DNA of 64,000 nucleotides, from positions 8,990,001-9,054,000 of the forward strand of contig OZ059895.1 of assembly GCA_964057225.1 (NCBI GenBank), given 5' to 3'. This stretch comes from Auanema rhodensis. Taxonomy: Eukaryota; Nematoda; Chromadorea; Rhabditida; Rhabditidae. Numbering within the stretch: position 1 is the first letter of the stretch; the number at the start of each line of letters is the position of its first letter. Below are positions 39,707 through 52,723 of this stretch, piece after piece. The notes under the pieces are model-generated. The model was given only the letters and a program-made list of their open reading frames with translations, made no database searches and was not told the origin of the DNA. The translations under genes and the position numbers were made by a program.

Positions 39707-42700
39707 TCATCTCGTTAGTATTAGATTGTTCTTCTCGCTACGATGTTTTCCTTTTCCTGTCCTCTCTACCTGTGTCACCATATCTCTGAGCTCGTCATAC
39801 TCCTTACAAGAAAGAGGCAGTCTCTCAAATAGACATAATCTGGCACTATCCTCTAAGGAAAGAGACAACACAAATAAAGAATTAAGAAAGTCTCTTAGCA
39901 GGTCACAGGTCAGTCGAACAAACATAGACCAAGCCCACTAATAGAGCCCACTCACAACAGTAACTATTAGAGTATAAGTTATACTATATATATACTATTA
40001 CTTTATGATAAAGGGAGCGCCTGAATAATAATAAAAATTTTACCTCGCAAATGAATCCATGATGTATTAAACTCTTAGTTAGCGATTCCGCTGTATCTCC
40101 TTCGACTACTTCCGTTGTTAATTGTCGATTCATCAGATCTTCTAACTGTAGCCATATCGTGAGTTCTCTCAAAAAACTGAAACAGCTACTTATACCACTG
40201 ATAGATGATTAATTCAAAACCTAGTTTCGGAAGTAATCCGTATATTTAGAATAGTTCTATTTTCTCTATGCGACTCCTGTTCTATTATACCGGGAGGTGA
40301 AGGAGTTGGTTCAGGATCAGGTCTTTTTTGCGTGGAGCTTGAACATTGTGATTGCTCAGGAGCTTCAACCCGTGTTATAGTTGGTGGCTGTGAAGGATCC
40401 GTGGAGGACTGACCCTACTCAGAATATTACAAAAAATTAAAAGCACGATGAATTACCGTATTCTTTTTAATTGTTTCCCGGCCAAGTCCAAAAGCCGTTA
40501 ATGGATAAATTCCGTTTCGAACATCTTCTAAAAATTTCTCAAGATCGATTTGAAAGGCAGGAACTTGACAATATGCCATCTCTCGTAATTTGCTCGTTGC
40601 GGCAACCTGAAAAAATATAGTACGATTTACCATACATTTCAGCCTTGTTTATTATGCTCTATCCGATATTTGTAACTTTCTTATTCTTATTCATAACTAT
40701 CATTCAATACTAAGATGTCTAATTTGTCAAAAGTTCAATATAGTATTCGCAGTTCGGCGGAAGTAAAATTCTGTGTGTAAGGATTGTCCGCACATGAGCG
40801 AGATAGGTCCGTAAATTTAGGCAACAAACAAGAGCCGTTCGCGCAAATATTGACCACTACCTTGGCATGCGAGTCATCGTGAAGCACTAACACACAAAAG
40901 TCAAAAAGAAATTGTGACAAATGTTAACAATATTCTATATAATAAAGAAATAAATATACCTTTTCATTGTCTGGAACACGAAAGACACTATCTGATACAT
41001 CGTCATACATTTTACTGTCCACTATTGCATGAGCTGCTAAAAGTTTCAAGGAAGGGACCTAAAAGAGCTATTAAACAATATCTAAGTGATGAGATCAAAC
41101 CTCAAAAAGTGCAGGGTGAAATAAAAGTTGTCTCGCAGTAGGCCTTTTTTCAGGATCACGTTGGAGGCATTTTTCGATAAATTCCTTGAAAAATCAAATT
41201 GTATAAGGGTATAGTCGTCATTACATACTCGTTGTCGGGGATCTTCTAATGATCTTAAAGCCCTTTCTATTACTTCATTAGTTACAGGTCCTTCGTTACT
41301 GCCATTTGGACTACCACAAAGACCTCCTACTACAGCTATCTAACATTGATATGAATTATGAGCAGTTATCAAAATTAAATATACCTCAAGACCACACATA
41401 CCAAAAGAATATATATCAGCAGCTGATGTAACCGAATAAGAATCTCAAAATAAAAAATTAAAAAAAAAAGAAACTTCGAATTTCAACCTTTTGATTCATA
41501 TTCAGGAGCTACATAATGCATATTCCTCATATTTTCTCTACACGTTTTAACGTGATGGTTTATAGCATCAGGTGCTGAAATAATTATCACTATATTGCTA
41601 TATAATTCAAAATTTGCTTTATATCAAATCTATGTCTTTAATATTCAAATATGATATATCATATCAAAGTGCGCTCAAACTTCTATTTGTTGAGAGGTCA
41701 ACAGTACTATTTGACGTTGAAATTCAATGTACTCAAGAGATTGGCAGAATATCTAGTAATCAATGTGCCGTTCAACAATCTTCGCAGACAACGGCAATCT
41801 ACGTACCAGCTGGTTCAAGTTAAGGTTAGGTATTCACTTCCTGAACAAACAGTAAGTGCGCACGTAACAACCAGCACGTAGAAGCACAGACTTGAACCGG
41901 GAATTAGTTCTATCTTGAGACAAACAATCACTTATCGCCAAGGCGGTCATCGCCTAAGCTGAGCATTATGCAAGACACTCCTTTTCAACATAAATCTTCT
42001 AATGTATTTGCACGAAAATTGAACCAGAGAAAATTGCAACACGCCCTACTACATCTGCTTTGTAACTCGTTTGAAGAGCAAAGTGTGGTTCACTTAGTTC
42101 ATGTTCCACATATCAACATAGTCACAAAAATAGGTAACTGACCGCATCCAATCTTAATCAACCCGTTTTGTTGAATGAACACTGTATTACAAGTAAGATT
42201 CCCATGTGTGATAGGTGGAGTAGAGCTATGCAAATAATTCAAAGCAGATAAAATCTGCGTACACCATTTTTTCCATGCCTTAAACAATTCTATTCAAAAG
42301 GAAAGGAAAAAAAACATACTTTAACGCTAAGAGGAGTTCCAGATTTCCTAGTTCGTTGTAAAAATAAGGACATTGATCCAGACGACATATATTCAGTTAT
42401 AAAAATAATCTAAATAACAATGTAGCAGAATACAAAAAAGAAACGAAAAAACTTACGCGAGGTTTTTCTGATTTCTGGTCGGTCCAATATTTATGGAATT
42501 TAACAAGATTTGTATGATATAAGCTCGTCAAGTGATCAAACACACTGTTTATTTTTTCCTTAAATTAAAAGATATTTAAAGAAACAAATTTTAATAAACC
42601 TCTTGTGCTCTAAAATTTTTTCTTTCAGAAAATTGTACTTCATTCCAAACCACTTCATTTCCTAAATACACCAAACCGTAAAATACATACGCATGCTTCT

Positions 42701-42927
42701 TGCCTGTTTCATTATCCATAGCTAAATATGCCGCATCGATACCAGGAACGTCTCGTTGTTTTACTTGTTCCCTTCGTTTGGACCACCTTCTACAGGGGGA
42801 TTCTTCTAATATCTGAATAATAATAATTTTTAAAAAATAATAAGAAAAATAAGACCTCTTCGGCTCCATCCCCATCAGATTCAGAGTCTTTCGCGTCATC
42901 GGGAACGTGATCTTCGCCACCGGCCAT
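39707..42927 (-). CDS. nrbp: Nuclear receptor binding protein (NRBP/MADM) pseudokinase
   Basis: Orthologue of NRBP1/2, a pseudokinase adaptor linked to Rac, BTB-Cullin substrate reception and ER-Golgi traffic. It begins MAGGEDHVPDDAKDSESDGD, then ESPCRRWSKRREQVKQRDVP, GIDAAYLAMDNETG and EVVWNEVQFSERKNF. The kinase-like domain has lost key residues: the beta-3 Lys region reads VVWNEV, the HRD motif is HGN (ITHGNLTCNTVFIQ) and the DFG position is not conserved. Next come FLEDVRNGIYPLTAFGLGR, diagnostic for NRBP, and the C-terminal LQLEDLMNRQL...SLIHHGFICE block. The last exon ends SEKNNLILTR. Introns are about 50 nt except one of 568 nt. The ATG at 42927 follows a tatag acceptor at 10 nt. Confidence 0.93.
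41575..42142. other. Unusually long NRBP intron carrying plus-strand open frames
   Basis: 568 nt in a gene whose other introns are about 50 nt. The plus strand has open frames at 41614-41823, 41651-41881 and about 41969-42140, the last beginning MQDTPFQHKSS. It also holds a 9-bp inverted repeat, GGTTCAAGT at 41812-41820 and ACTTGAACC at 41890-41898, and is less AT-rich than other introns. It may be a decayed insertion or a nested gene; I do not recognise the protein. Confidence 0.4.
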
Positions 42928-44218
42928 TTCAGCCTCACTATAATTACAGTACTTAGAGATATCAAGTAGCTTTTTTGAAAACAAATAAGTTTCTACAAGT
43001 AAATAGGAAATCAAAATTTTATCAAGCCTCCTGCTGTAAGCAATTCAATCATGAAACAGACTGATTCTTGAGAAAGGTACATGAGGTCGTAAGGCCTCAA
43101 TATTCGTTAATATAAAGTGATCCTATCTGTGAATTTTAATTTAAAAAATCAAGTTGAACATAAAGGATACATTATTAAGAAACTGTGAACAAGCGATAAC
43201 TCGATTTCTACTTCAGAGAATCGTTCATAATATGAGATAAGACAATCCAAAAATCAAAAAATATAAATTAAAAGAACCCTTACCAATAATCCTAACAAAG
43301 TACCACGTGATCGATCGATTCCCAATGTCACAAAAGTTCTCAAGACCTGTAACAGTACAAAAGTTGATATAAGCAAAGTGAACGATTAAAACAACAACAA
43401 AAACATAAACAAAAAAATTCAGAGCATTGACGAATCAATAGAGGTCCACATTTAAAGCTGAAATAAAAGTGAGGATATATCGTAAAGAATAAAGGGCACG
43501 CCAACGATGCCACCGTGAGGCAAAACGCTACAGCAGAAACAAAAAAAATCTGCACTGTAAGAAAATGTTAATAGACTAACAAGTGGGAAAATAGAATGAA
43601 ACAAATTAAAAATAAATAGCATCACTAATACTTGACAGTTCGTTTATTTGAAAAACTAACGCTTTTTACATATCTGGATGTTCAGTGAACTAAAATGCGT
43701 GAGCTACAGACTAATCGATATTGAACATCAAGATATATTATATTTGCAAATTAAGATATGCAGGGTTGTTGATACAAAACTGTTCGTTATATCTTCAAAA
43801 CAATTTAATAATAATAAAGCATTAATTACTACAGAAAACAGAGCATTTATAGAACCTGGAATGCAAATTTGTTAGCAAAATGAGCTAGCGTTGTATTGAC
43901 GCCAACGTTCGCGGAGGGCGCGCACTAAGTGCTTGTCACAAATGGAACATTTAAAAAAAGCAGCCTACGTATACATAAGAATGGCTTATGCTCTTCCATC
44001 ATACTGCGACTCATTGACATAATTTATGTTGTTCTTCTTCTTGGATGAAATTATTTTAATAAAAATGTATCTTTCATTGGAAAATGTAGTAGTGACATTA
44101 AGAAAAAACATTTATTTTCTGAATGAAACATGCAAGTTTCAAAACTACGACTAATATATATATATATATATTTGTATCTACATCTATCACATCACCCTTC
44201 AACTTCGATAACTTAATA
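42928..44218. other. NRBP 5' region and ferrochelatase-like 3' region
   Basis: 1.3 kb. No gene supported; the open frame at 43678-43875 has no features. A CACGTG E-box lies at about 43303, a GC-rich patch at about 43890-43935 and a (TA)n run at about 44154-44171. Confidence 0.45.
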
Positions 44219-45605
44219 TTACGCTAAAATCAACCTAGTTGATTCGCAAGATTTTCTGCTACACATGTCGCAGTACTGTGTAAGTTGAGCATTTCTTCGT
44301 CCTAGAAGATGGTTTTTTATAACTTCTGCTAATCCGTGTTCTAAAATTTGGTTCCTATCTGAAGGCGCAATTAAGAATGCATTATTAAACTGGAAAGAAA
44401 GATTTTAGTTTTGGAATGTGGAAAAAATACAATAACCTTTTTTATGTATTCTGGCAGAACGGTGACAGTATTGAAATTAGGGATGAAATCTGGTATAGGA
44501 ACTATTGCAATATCTTTCCTATCATATCGCTGTTTTCCTGAGAGTTTCTTGATCTATGTAAAAATATATGATACTAACACTCGAGAATTTATAAACTAAC
44601 TTGTTTGCTTAAAGAATCGGACAAAAACAGTGGCCATTCATTCCATCCGTTGTAGAAACCAAGTTTCCATGGAACAGACACTGATAAATTGCTAGCAATT
44701 CGTTCACAATTTGCAGCAACGGATCTTTCATATTCTGTGCGCCCACGACCTCTCTAAAAATTTGGCTTCAAATGTTGTGCATTATATATACAACATACCA
44801 TAGCTGGAGAGGCAAAAACAATACCATCGTACGATCGCTCACATTTCTCCAATTGGTCTATCCAATACTAAATAATCTGTTAGCCTTCGATAGAATAATA
44901 TATAAAACCTCTGTAACAGATGGATGAGTGCTCCATCGATGAATAGCCGAAACATCAAAAGAAATATCCGTATTTGGAATGATACGAGAACTATGTTTAT
45001 TCTCATTATTAGGAGCTGATACGGTGGTTTTGAGCAACTGTTCCGCAACAATATTCAACAAAATTCCTGTATGAGCACATGCAAAATGTGGTGATATTGA
45101 AGCGACAATCAGTCTGCTCACTCCAGTACTTCAAATTTAAAATTCTCAGGTTATTCTTAAAATTCCTTACTTCATTGCGTCTTCAAGCGAATTCACAAAA
45201 TCTTGTGATCTTGATGGGAACAATGTCGTTACACTAATGCGACCAAACTCCGGTAAAAGCGTATTCAAAGCTCTCTCCACTTCTTTTGCCAACTTATTTA
45301 AATCATCCTCAATAGTATTTCTCTCGCCATAATCAGCGATACACTTTCTAATAGTATCATTAATTAAGAAGGAATGTGGAATATACCTAAAAATATCAAC
45401 AATTTAAGGGAAACAATTCGAAAAGTTACCGCATCAATCTCTCGGGGACATTATAATACTCGAGAGCTATTTTTTTAATATAATCTTTGGCATAGTATTC
45501 TGTTTTAGGTTGGCCCTCATGAATTAAAACCACAGCAGTTTTTGAGTTTCCGGTACTGTTGGAGCACATCCGACGACAGGAAGCAACAAATTGACGACAC
45601 AGCAT
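44219..45605 (-). CDS. Ferrochelatase-like protein lacking catalytic residues
   Basis: Ferrochelatase fold by alignment in memory. The N-terminus is Arg/Ser-rich (MLCRQFVASCRRMCSNSTG), like a mitochondrial presequence. Conserved blocks: AVVLIHEGQPKTE (position of LNMGGP), ISPHFACAHTGILLN (position of YPQYSCSTTGSSLN), SAIHRWSTHP (position of STIDRWPTHH), WKLGFYNGWNEWPLFLSD and ALAD-like GLAEVIKNHL. The FSAHSLP region, holding the catalytic His, is FASPAMR; the SDHIETLYELD region, holding the conserved Glu, reads FIPNFNTVTVLPEY. It should therefore not insert iron into protoporphyrin. Yet the C-terminus QYCDMCSRKSCEST keeps C-x2-C-x4-C as in the [2Fe-2S] cluster of animal ferrochelatases. Nematodes are haem auxotrophs in general and inactive ferrochelatase-like proteins are known in the group. 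Divergent from CARMIL, 835 bp away. Confidence 0.85.
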
Positions 45606-46439
45606 TGTTTCTTTGTTTTTGCTTTTTTATTAATTAATTCACTTCTTCAAATCATCTAAAACTAGTAAAATGAAGGTATGCAAGAATAACTCTGAAAACA
45701 ACCGAAATAATCAAAGTCAACTACACATTAAACATAAATTTGTTAATTTTTACATTTCGAATTTCAATGTGAGTTTGAGAAAAAAAAGTTAAAATTGTCA
45801 ATCAACCTATTTTTTTAGCTTTAAATAGGTTTGAATCAAAACAGCTAAAATCCAACTAAAATCGAGCGAGAAACAAACTGACAAAGGTATAGACAATTAA
45901 TAGGTAATTTCTTTGAAAATATCATTAATTTTTAACTAATCTTAAAATTGAATTAATCTATATAAAATCGGGTAATCATAATTGAATATTTTTATTTGAA
46001 AGTTAGTACTTCCTCTCTTGTAATTTTTCACACAGTCATAAGTATAATTAAAACAAGGAGTTCATGGAAGTCAACACCATACGTATTATCATTTTATAAA
46101 GTACGTAGAGTAAGCAGTTTAATTATAAGTAGAGCACGCAGTTTGCGCCATAGGCGCCTGCCCTCCCACCATTTGCGCAGAATTTATTTAAGCACCTACA
46201 TGAAGCTTGAGCGTTCCTTAATTACTTATTAATTATTCAATCTTTTCCTTAGTGTTATTAGGAATCATATGATCAGCTTTGATTCATACATTTCCTTTTT
46301 GTGCATTCTGAAACAATTGGGAAAAGTTTGAAATTTACATCTCTTTATTCCTTCCAGGAGGTGGTACGGGTCGGTAGGTGTGAGTCACAGCCTATTCTCA
46401 CTGTTGACGTTTATGACTGTTTCTTAAACGTCTACAATT
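45606..46439. promoter_or_regulatory. Divergent promoter region, ferrochelatase-like / CARMIL
   Basis: 834 bp between divergent starts. A GC-rich patch at about 46136-46180 has two TTTGCGC motifs and a GGCGCC palindrome, in otherwise AT-rich DNA. The open frame at 45996-46232 spans this patch and is not supported as a gene. Confidence 0.45.
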
Positions 46440-49400
46440 ATGTCCATGAGTCGCAGTATGATGGAAGAGCTGTGTGAATACGTACTACGTAAGTTGTTGC
46501 ACCTTTCTTCAGGTTAATTTATTGTCACATTAAGATAAACCATCTATAATTCTCGGTAATAAGTTTTTCGATTGTCGAGCTGCTCTAGGTGTTGAGATAG
46601 CTCACAAAGCAGAAAAATTTGAACCAAAATTGTTAGTTTTATCTAAGTTTCGCGTTTTCTTTGTTGTTGGGAAATCACCTTCCTCCTTGAAAATTGAAAG
46701 AAGTTTCCATATTTTGAGTATAAGAGGCATACATATAATTAAAGAGAATGAGGTCAGTTACCAAGATTGCAACTTTTCTTGAAGTTATGTTTTAGCTGGC
46801 AATCTTTGTGGATGACTCACAGTCTAAGAAACCATATACAATCAGATATGGAAAGCAATCTGCTCATCAAGTTGCTCTTCATTTTTTATCAGCTCTAAAA
46901 CACTATTTCCCTGATATAAGTAAGCTATATATATTTTGGTATAATTACTTTTATATTTTTTTATAGTGAATCAATTACGTACGCATGTTGATCTAGCGCC
47001 CGCATCGCTGTATGAGGAATTTATTTTAATTCAAATTGATGCTGCCGCCAGGCCTTGCCACAGTTTTAGACGAACTTATGCGGCTTTATGCGATTTTTAT
47101 GATCAGCCATATCGTGAAGAAGTGTCTTGGGTAAGTTGCTTTGTTTCGCATATTTGTAATAATCAACATTCTAAGGATATTGAAAAAATTTATACCATTA
47201 ACAACGTTAAATGCCTACGAATAGATGATTTCTCTCACTTACTACCTAGGTACTTTTTTTACTGATTTATTGATAATCAATCCTGTATTTAAAGAGATTT
47301 ATTACCCATTGTTGGTGTATTGATGTATTCGTCATATTTCACTGGATTATCAGCAGATGGGGTTCGAATACCACCTGAGTTGATTGAGATTATTTTGTCT
47401 GTTGTAAAGAAATCTTCTTACTTAACGGAGTTAAAGTTGAGGAATTGCGGATTGCCTAGGTAAATGTTTGCTTAAAAGACCTTCTCACTTTCACACACAC
47501 ATATATTTAGAGACTTCATACATTTGTTTGCTAATGCGCTGCAACAAATTAGTGGTACCATATTGGAGACCGTGGACTTGTCGAAAAATGCATTGGACGA
47601 CAAAAAGGGTAAAATTTTTTACATTTATGTTTACCCACTTTAAAATGTATTTAGGTTTTTCTGTATTTTGTACTGTTTTATCAAAAATGACTTCGTTGCG
47701 GTATCTTGTTTTAGCTGAATGTGGTTTAAGTGATAAATGTGTTCAATTGCTTTGCTCTGGGTTATACAAGTGAGTTTTACGGTTAATCTTTCTGATTTTG
47801 ATTTAAATAAATTTATAGCAGCATAACGTCTTCCAAATCGAGTCCTCTTCAAGGCTTAGTTGAACTGAATTTAGCCGAGGGGAATATTAAAGATGAGGTA
47901 AACAGTGTTTGTAAATATAACTATAGGTAGTCTGTTTCATATTTTAGGTATCACCACTTGTAAACCTTGTATCTTTATGCAATACTCTCCGTGTTTTGGA
48001 TCTCACAAACACTCAATTCCCATTAGATAGAATCTGGCCCGCGCTTAAATTTGGTGGTCTACAAATGGAGAAGTTAATTTTGTCGGGTTGTCAAGGCGGG
48101 AAGAAAAGCACAGATAGTGCACATGTAAATGTTTCTTTGAAAATCTGGAAAAAAACAAGCGTATTTCAGATTATGAAAGAGTTTTTTGCCATGGCAGTTA
48201 ATCTGACTCATATCAGTTTCGCAGGTACTGTATTAAGTCCTGAACTGTTGAAAGCAGTTTTACTCGGACTGGCTTCCAATCAACAGGTTTTTTTTAATTT
48301 TAAACATTAATATTTGCAATTTCTTTTCTGTTGTACAAATTTGTTTCATTCCATACAAGGCTCTCATGAAACTTATTACCCTTTTTCTAGTTGATGCCGT
48401 ATTATTTGGATCTTGAGGCGGTGTGTGAGAAAGGATGTGGCCCCGTTTTGGAAAGTTGTTTATCGAGCTTAAGATGCTCAGGAATTAGCTTAAGAGACAA
48501 TGGCTTAGAATTAGATTTACAAGTACTGTTATTTTCTATTATACCTTATTAGTATTGTTTGTATTAAGGGAATTGTCCGATCTCTCCTTGGCATCACAAC
48601 TTTGAAAAAATTAGATATTGGTGGTAATAATCTTATTGCCTTACGTCGTTCTTCCAAGCCTTCTCATGCCAATTCTTTAAATCGTCTTTTGCTAGATGTA
48701 GTTAAATTGTGCTCTGATGATTCGGTATGCTTTTAATTTATATTTTCTATGATGTTATGAAATAATATTCTAGCCACTTGAAGAACTGATTCTTTCAAAA
48801 GCACAATTGGGTTCTCATCTCAGTGTGATACTAAACACTCTAGGAGCAACAACTTCTCTACGAAGTTTAGATATTTCACACAATGAAATGACTAATTTTG
48901 GTGCTCGCATACTATCAAAGGTATATAATTTTAGGATATAAAGTATTTAAGTATAAATCAAATGTTATTTTTTCCAGGCTCTTCAACTAAATGTTTCGTT
49001 ACGTCATCTGATAATTGATCACAATAAAATTGGTGCTGATGGTTTTGTTGATATTGCTTCTTCTATGCAAATGTAACGCTTTTAAATAACTTTTTCTTCC
49101 TGTCTACGAACATAGTTTTAAGGAATTTCACACTGACTAGTATTCCGTATCCAGCTAATGATCTTTTTGAATGCAAAGCAAGAAATGAGCATGTTCGGGC
49201 CATGACAGCGTTAACTCAAATTGAAAATGCTCTAGAACGTAATAGGTCAACCGATTGCTTCGAGATTGCTAACTCTAAGAAAGGATTGAACGGCGGAATT
49301 CAAAGCGTAACTTGTTTTTATTTCATTTATTCTTTTACAATTCTCTTTTCAGTTGATTGATCTTGGAACATCAACAGGAGATTTAATAAAAAGTGCTTTT

Positions 49401-50646
49401 CATGAAGCTCGGTACGATCCAACGCTGCCTCCTAAAATTGAAGAAATGGTTCATGATTTTGTTGATCAAGTAAACAAAATATTCTATGTATATGTATGAT
49501 TTTTTTTGTTATTTGTAGATGAGGCAAGAAGCATCCATTATGATACAGGAAACTATTGCTCGTGTTGGTGACTTAGCTCATGATTATGTGGGGGATGCCG
49601 CCAGAGCTGAGAGAATAGCTTCGGAACGTTTAAAAGAACTTTGGTTAAGAGATGTAAAAATGGTGGTCAGGTATATATGCGATCGAACAGCCTCATCCGC
49701 AATTATAATTTATATTTAGTGATTGGCGATGGCGAGAACTTTGTGATCGTAGTGAACAGGCTCTCCGTTCAACCAGTGAAGGAAGAACAGCTAGTCTCAG
49801 TAGCGCTTCCATTGAAGGGTCTCCTTGCATTTCTTCTCCTCGTATTCATAAAAAGTAAACAATGCATATTTAAGTAGTTTCTAACATGACTTTAGGTCTA
49901 TTGATGCCCCAGCTCATCGTCCTAGAAGTATTATTGGTGACTTGAATATTCCTGGATCTCCTACAGCTGAAGAAGAGAATGGAGTTAATTTAGATACGCC
50001 TCCAAAATTATCAGGGCTTACTCATCTACAGAAGGCACGCCCTCGTCGTAGAGGAGGTATTTTATTTTCTCAATTTGCAATTTCCAAAATAAAAAATCAG
50101 GTCGATCAAATAGTAAAGAAGATGATAACATGATGAATCGAAGCTGTGACTTAACTGAATTGGATGAAGACACAAAAAGTGAAGATAGTGTGCTTAGTGA
50201 ACCTAAAAAGGTTTATCCAAATATGAAAAAGGTTTTAATGTGTAGTGTTTAAGCCATTATCTGAGAGAGCTGGATATAGAGTTGCTATGCTTCCGGAAGC
50301 TGCTCTTATCAATTCTTCAAATCTTCGCCCTGCTGCTGAGAGAGGTTTATCTCCTCGTGAACCAAGTTCACCGTTTTCTTCAAACTTTAATGATAATTCC
50401 CCACCCCAAATCCCGAATCGTAACAGGTAAGCATGAATTGTGTTTACATTTGTATCATTGTGTTTCAGAAGTGGTGGACAAGGCCCAGTACCTTCTAGCC
50501 CACCCAGCTTGCCTCCGAAACCAGAACCCCGTTTAAGAACATTAGTTCCTAATCCCACGGCACCATCTGCTCCACCCAGTGAAGACGAACAAAATGCCAA
50601 TAATCGCGTATCCGTTGCTGATATGACCCGCATTTTTAACCGATGA
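46440..50646 (+). CDS. crml-1: CARMIL: leucine-rich-repeat regulator of actin capping protein
   Basis: Large cytoplasmic scaffold that binds and inhibits actin capping protein at membranes. N-terminal PH-like region (LVLSKFRVFFVVGKSPSSLK, IRGIHIIKENE); about 16 leucine-rich repeats (LTELKLRNCGLP, LVLAECGLSDKCVQLL, LRSLDISHNEMTNFGARIL, LRHLIIDHNKIGADGF); a helical dimerisation region; then a Pro/Ser-rich tail with the capping-protein-interaction motif LTHLQKARPRRRGGR (L-x-H-x4-R-P). The end is SVADMTRIFNR. About 19 exons. The order PH, LRR, HD, CPI and length near 1,100 residues fit CARMIL. ATG at 46440 is inferred: the first exon joins to VEIAHKAEKFEPK through a ~100-nt intron. Confidence 0.92.
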
Positions 50647-50936
50647 TTTGCCTTTAAAATATCCATGATTTGACACCCTCACCTAGTCATTTTATTATAT
50701 TCTATTCTATCTATATTTTCAACACAGGTGGCTAATGCTTTCATATACACATCACTTAAGTAGTTTTTTCACGTGTAAAACTCAATTAGAACCTGACATT
50801 GATATATCTCCCTCTATCGGGTTATTCGTATCATGTATCTTACCATGTGATCATATATATTTTTATCTAATGTAAATATTTTATTTTATAAATATTAAAA
50901 CCTTATGTCGTTTTCTCAGATTCAAAAAAATTTAAC

Positions 50937-52723
50937 TTATTGAGAACTTTCCGCAGTCTGTCCTGATGCTCCCTTTAGTATTCTGTCGAGCTGAGCTTGG
51001 GCATCCTGCGGAACAGGTGCAGCACGAGGCGATGTTGCAGGCTTATCCTATATTGTAACAAGTTAAAATATAACAGGCTAATACAAACTAAAACCTTAAG
51101 TAAATTAGAGAAAAAGCTCGCAAGCGGACTATTATTGTCTCCACCTTCCTCTAGTAGTGTTGCTTTCTTGACAGGAGCAGGCGCAACGGACTCAGCAGCA
51201 GCTAATTTAGCCAAGAAAACCTTGATATCATAAATATAATAATAATTAAAATTGTCAATATTAATACTTGCTCATTTTCAGCTTCAACCAGTTGTTCTCG
51301 TACTACAGCTGGTTTTTCTCTGGTAGGCTCCAATGGATTATCTACACCCGGCACTCCATCCTTAAATTACATTAATTGAAAATAAATTGATTTTAAACTC
51401 GCCTTGATTATGTCAATTTTTTTCTGACCATCCCAACCAGCGGGGACAAAAATGGAATCACGTTCGATTAGTTGAGGTTGTTGAGTGAATGGAAGGCCAT
51501 AAGCTCGGTGAATAATGTATTTGTAAAGCGTCTATAATATGCTATTATTTTCATAAGTTATCAGGGTTTTGTATACACCTGAATTCCTTTAGAGGTTTTG
51601 GAGCTAGTATATACAAGAGTTGCTCCTAATTGGAGGCAAAGCTGTCGAACTTGAACAATTATTCTGTCAGCCTGCTGACTGTTCATGTCAGTTCCTAAAG
51701 ATTTTGAATGTATAATTAATCAACGTTTACAACTAGATCGACCGATTTGCTTAACAATAGAAGTATTAATAATTTTTACCTAAATCGGCCTTGGTGATAA
51801 CAACAATTATATTAGCACCACAATTCTCAGTAAGAACTCCGGGTTCAACAGGCAATAAACCCGTTTCTTCTATACCAGTGACCATAGAAGTTGTCATCGA
51901 ACATTCAATCGAAGGTTCAACATATTCTTGCCAATTTCTTTCTTCTAAAATTAACAACTGTATTTCTTTTAATGTATTTTAACTCACGTAGTTGCTTTGC
52001 TTCAGTTAAAACAGATTTATCATACTTTTGATTAATATGAAGAGACAATAAGTTAGCCCAACGGCGGATGGAATGAATGAGACCTGAAATATACAACATT
52101 GCGTACCCCAAAAACCATTTATATGCACCAGGATTTTCCAAGGAAGCACATAAAAGAACTACTGCTCTAGAAGGAGAAGAAGGAGGAAGTGCATTACGCA
52201 ACAAATCCGCAAATGTTTCATCGCCATCTAATGTCCAAACCTTTATAAAGAATATAACATTTATTGAATATCTTCTATAACTCACAGGTAAAAACAAGTT
52301 TTCCACCCCAAGCCCACCAGCAGTACCCAACTGATATGCATAACTTCCATCACTTGGAACATTTAGTATGTTATATTCCAAAGCTGATGGACGAATTTGA
52401 GTATCGGATTTTTCCAGTTTACTAAACAATGATGTTTTACCGCATTGCTTCTCACCTAGAATATTTAATAACACAACGTATAAGAAGTGTTCAAACCAAG
52501 CATTATAACAGAAGAACCTTGTAAAGTATTTCGTGCTTTAGCACTAACTTCTTGCAGGACCTTTGTCCTTAAAATAAGCGAGTATTTTAATCATATATAA
52601 CTATATATGTATGTATATATAAATATATACAAACCATATCTTTTCCTCATCTTGCGGAGCTTGGATATTACTTGGAGGTAAACCAAATGGGACGCTGCTG
52701 CTTATCAAATCCGCAGCGGACAT
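50937..52723 (-). CDS. dli-1: Cytoplasmic dynein light intermediate chain
   Basis: LIC subunit of dynein-1, linking the motor to cargo adaptors. Begins MSAADLISSSVPFGLPPS, then a Ras-like G-domain fold: P-loop GEKQCGKTSLFSKL, SALEYNILNVPSDGSYAYQL, VWTLDGDETFADLLRNALPP, VVLLCASLENPG, ANIIVVITKADLG (NKxD position) and LGATLVYTSSKTSKGIQTLY. The C-terminal half is Ala/Pro-rich and disordered (NSPLASFFSNLLK...DRILKGASG) and includes the predicted adaptor-binding helix SPLASFFSNLLK. Stop TAA at 50937-50939. Convergent with CARMIL, about 290 bp between the stops; divergent from hsb-1. Confidence 0.95.

Noticed and set aside
41880-41960. tRNA-like B box (GGTTCAAGTCT on the minus strand) in the NRBP intron
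   Set aside because: No acceptor stem or proper T-arm can be drawn around it.
44154-44171. (TA)n run
   Set aside because: Short simple repeat of the sort common in AT-rich spacers; not reported as a feature.
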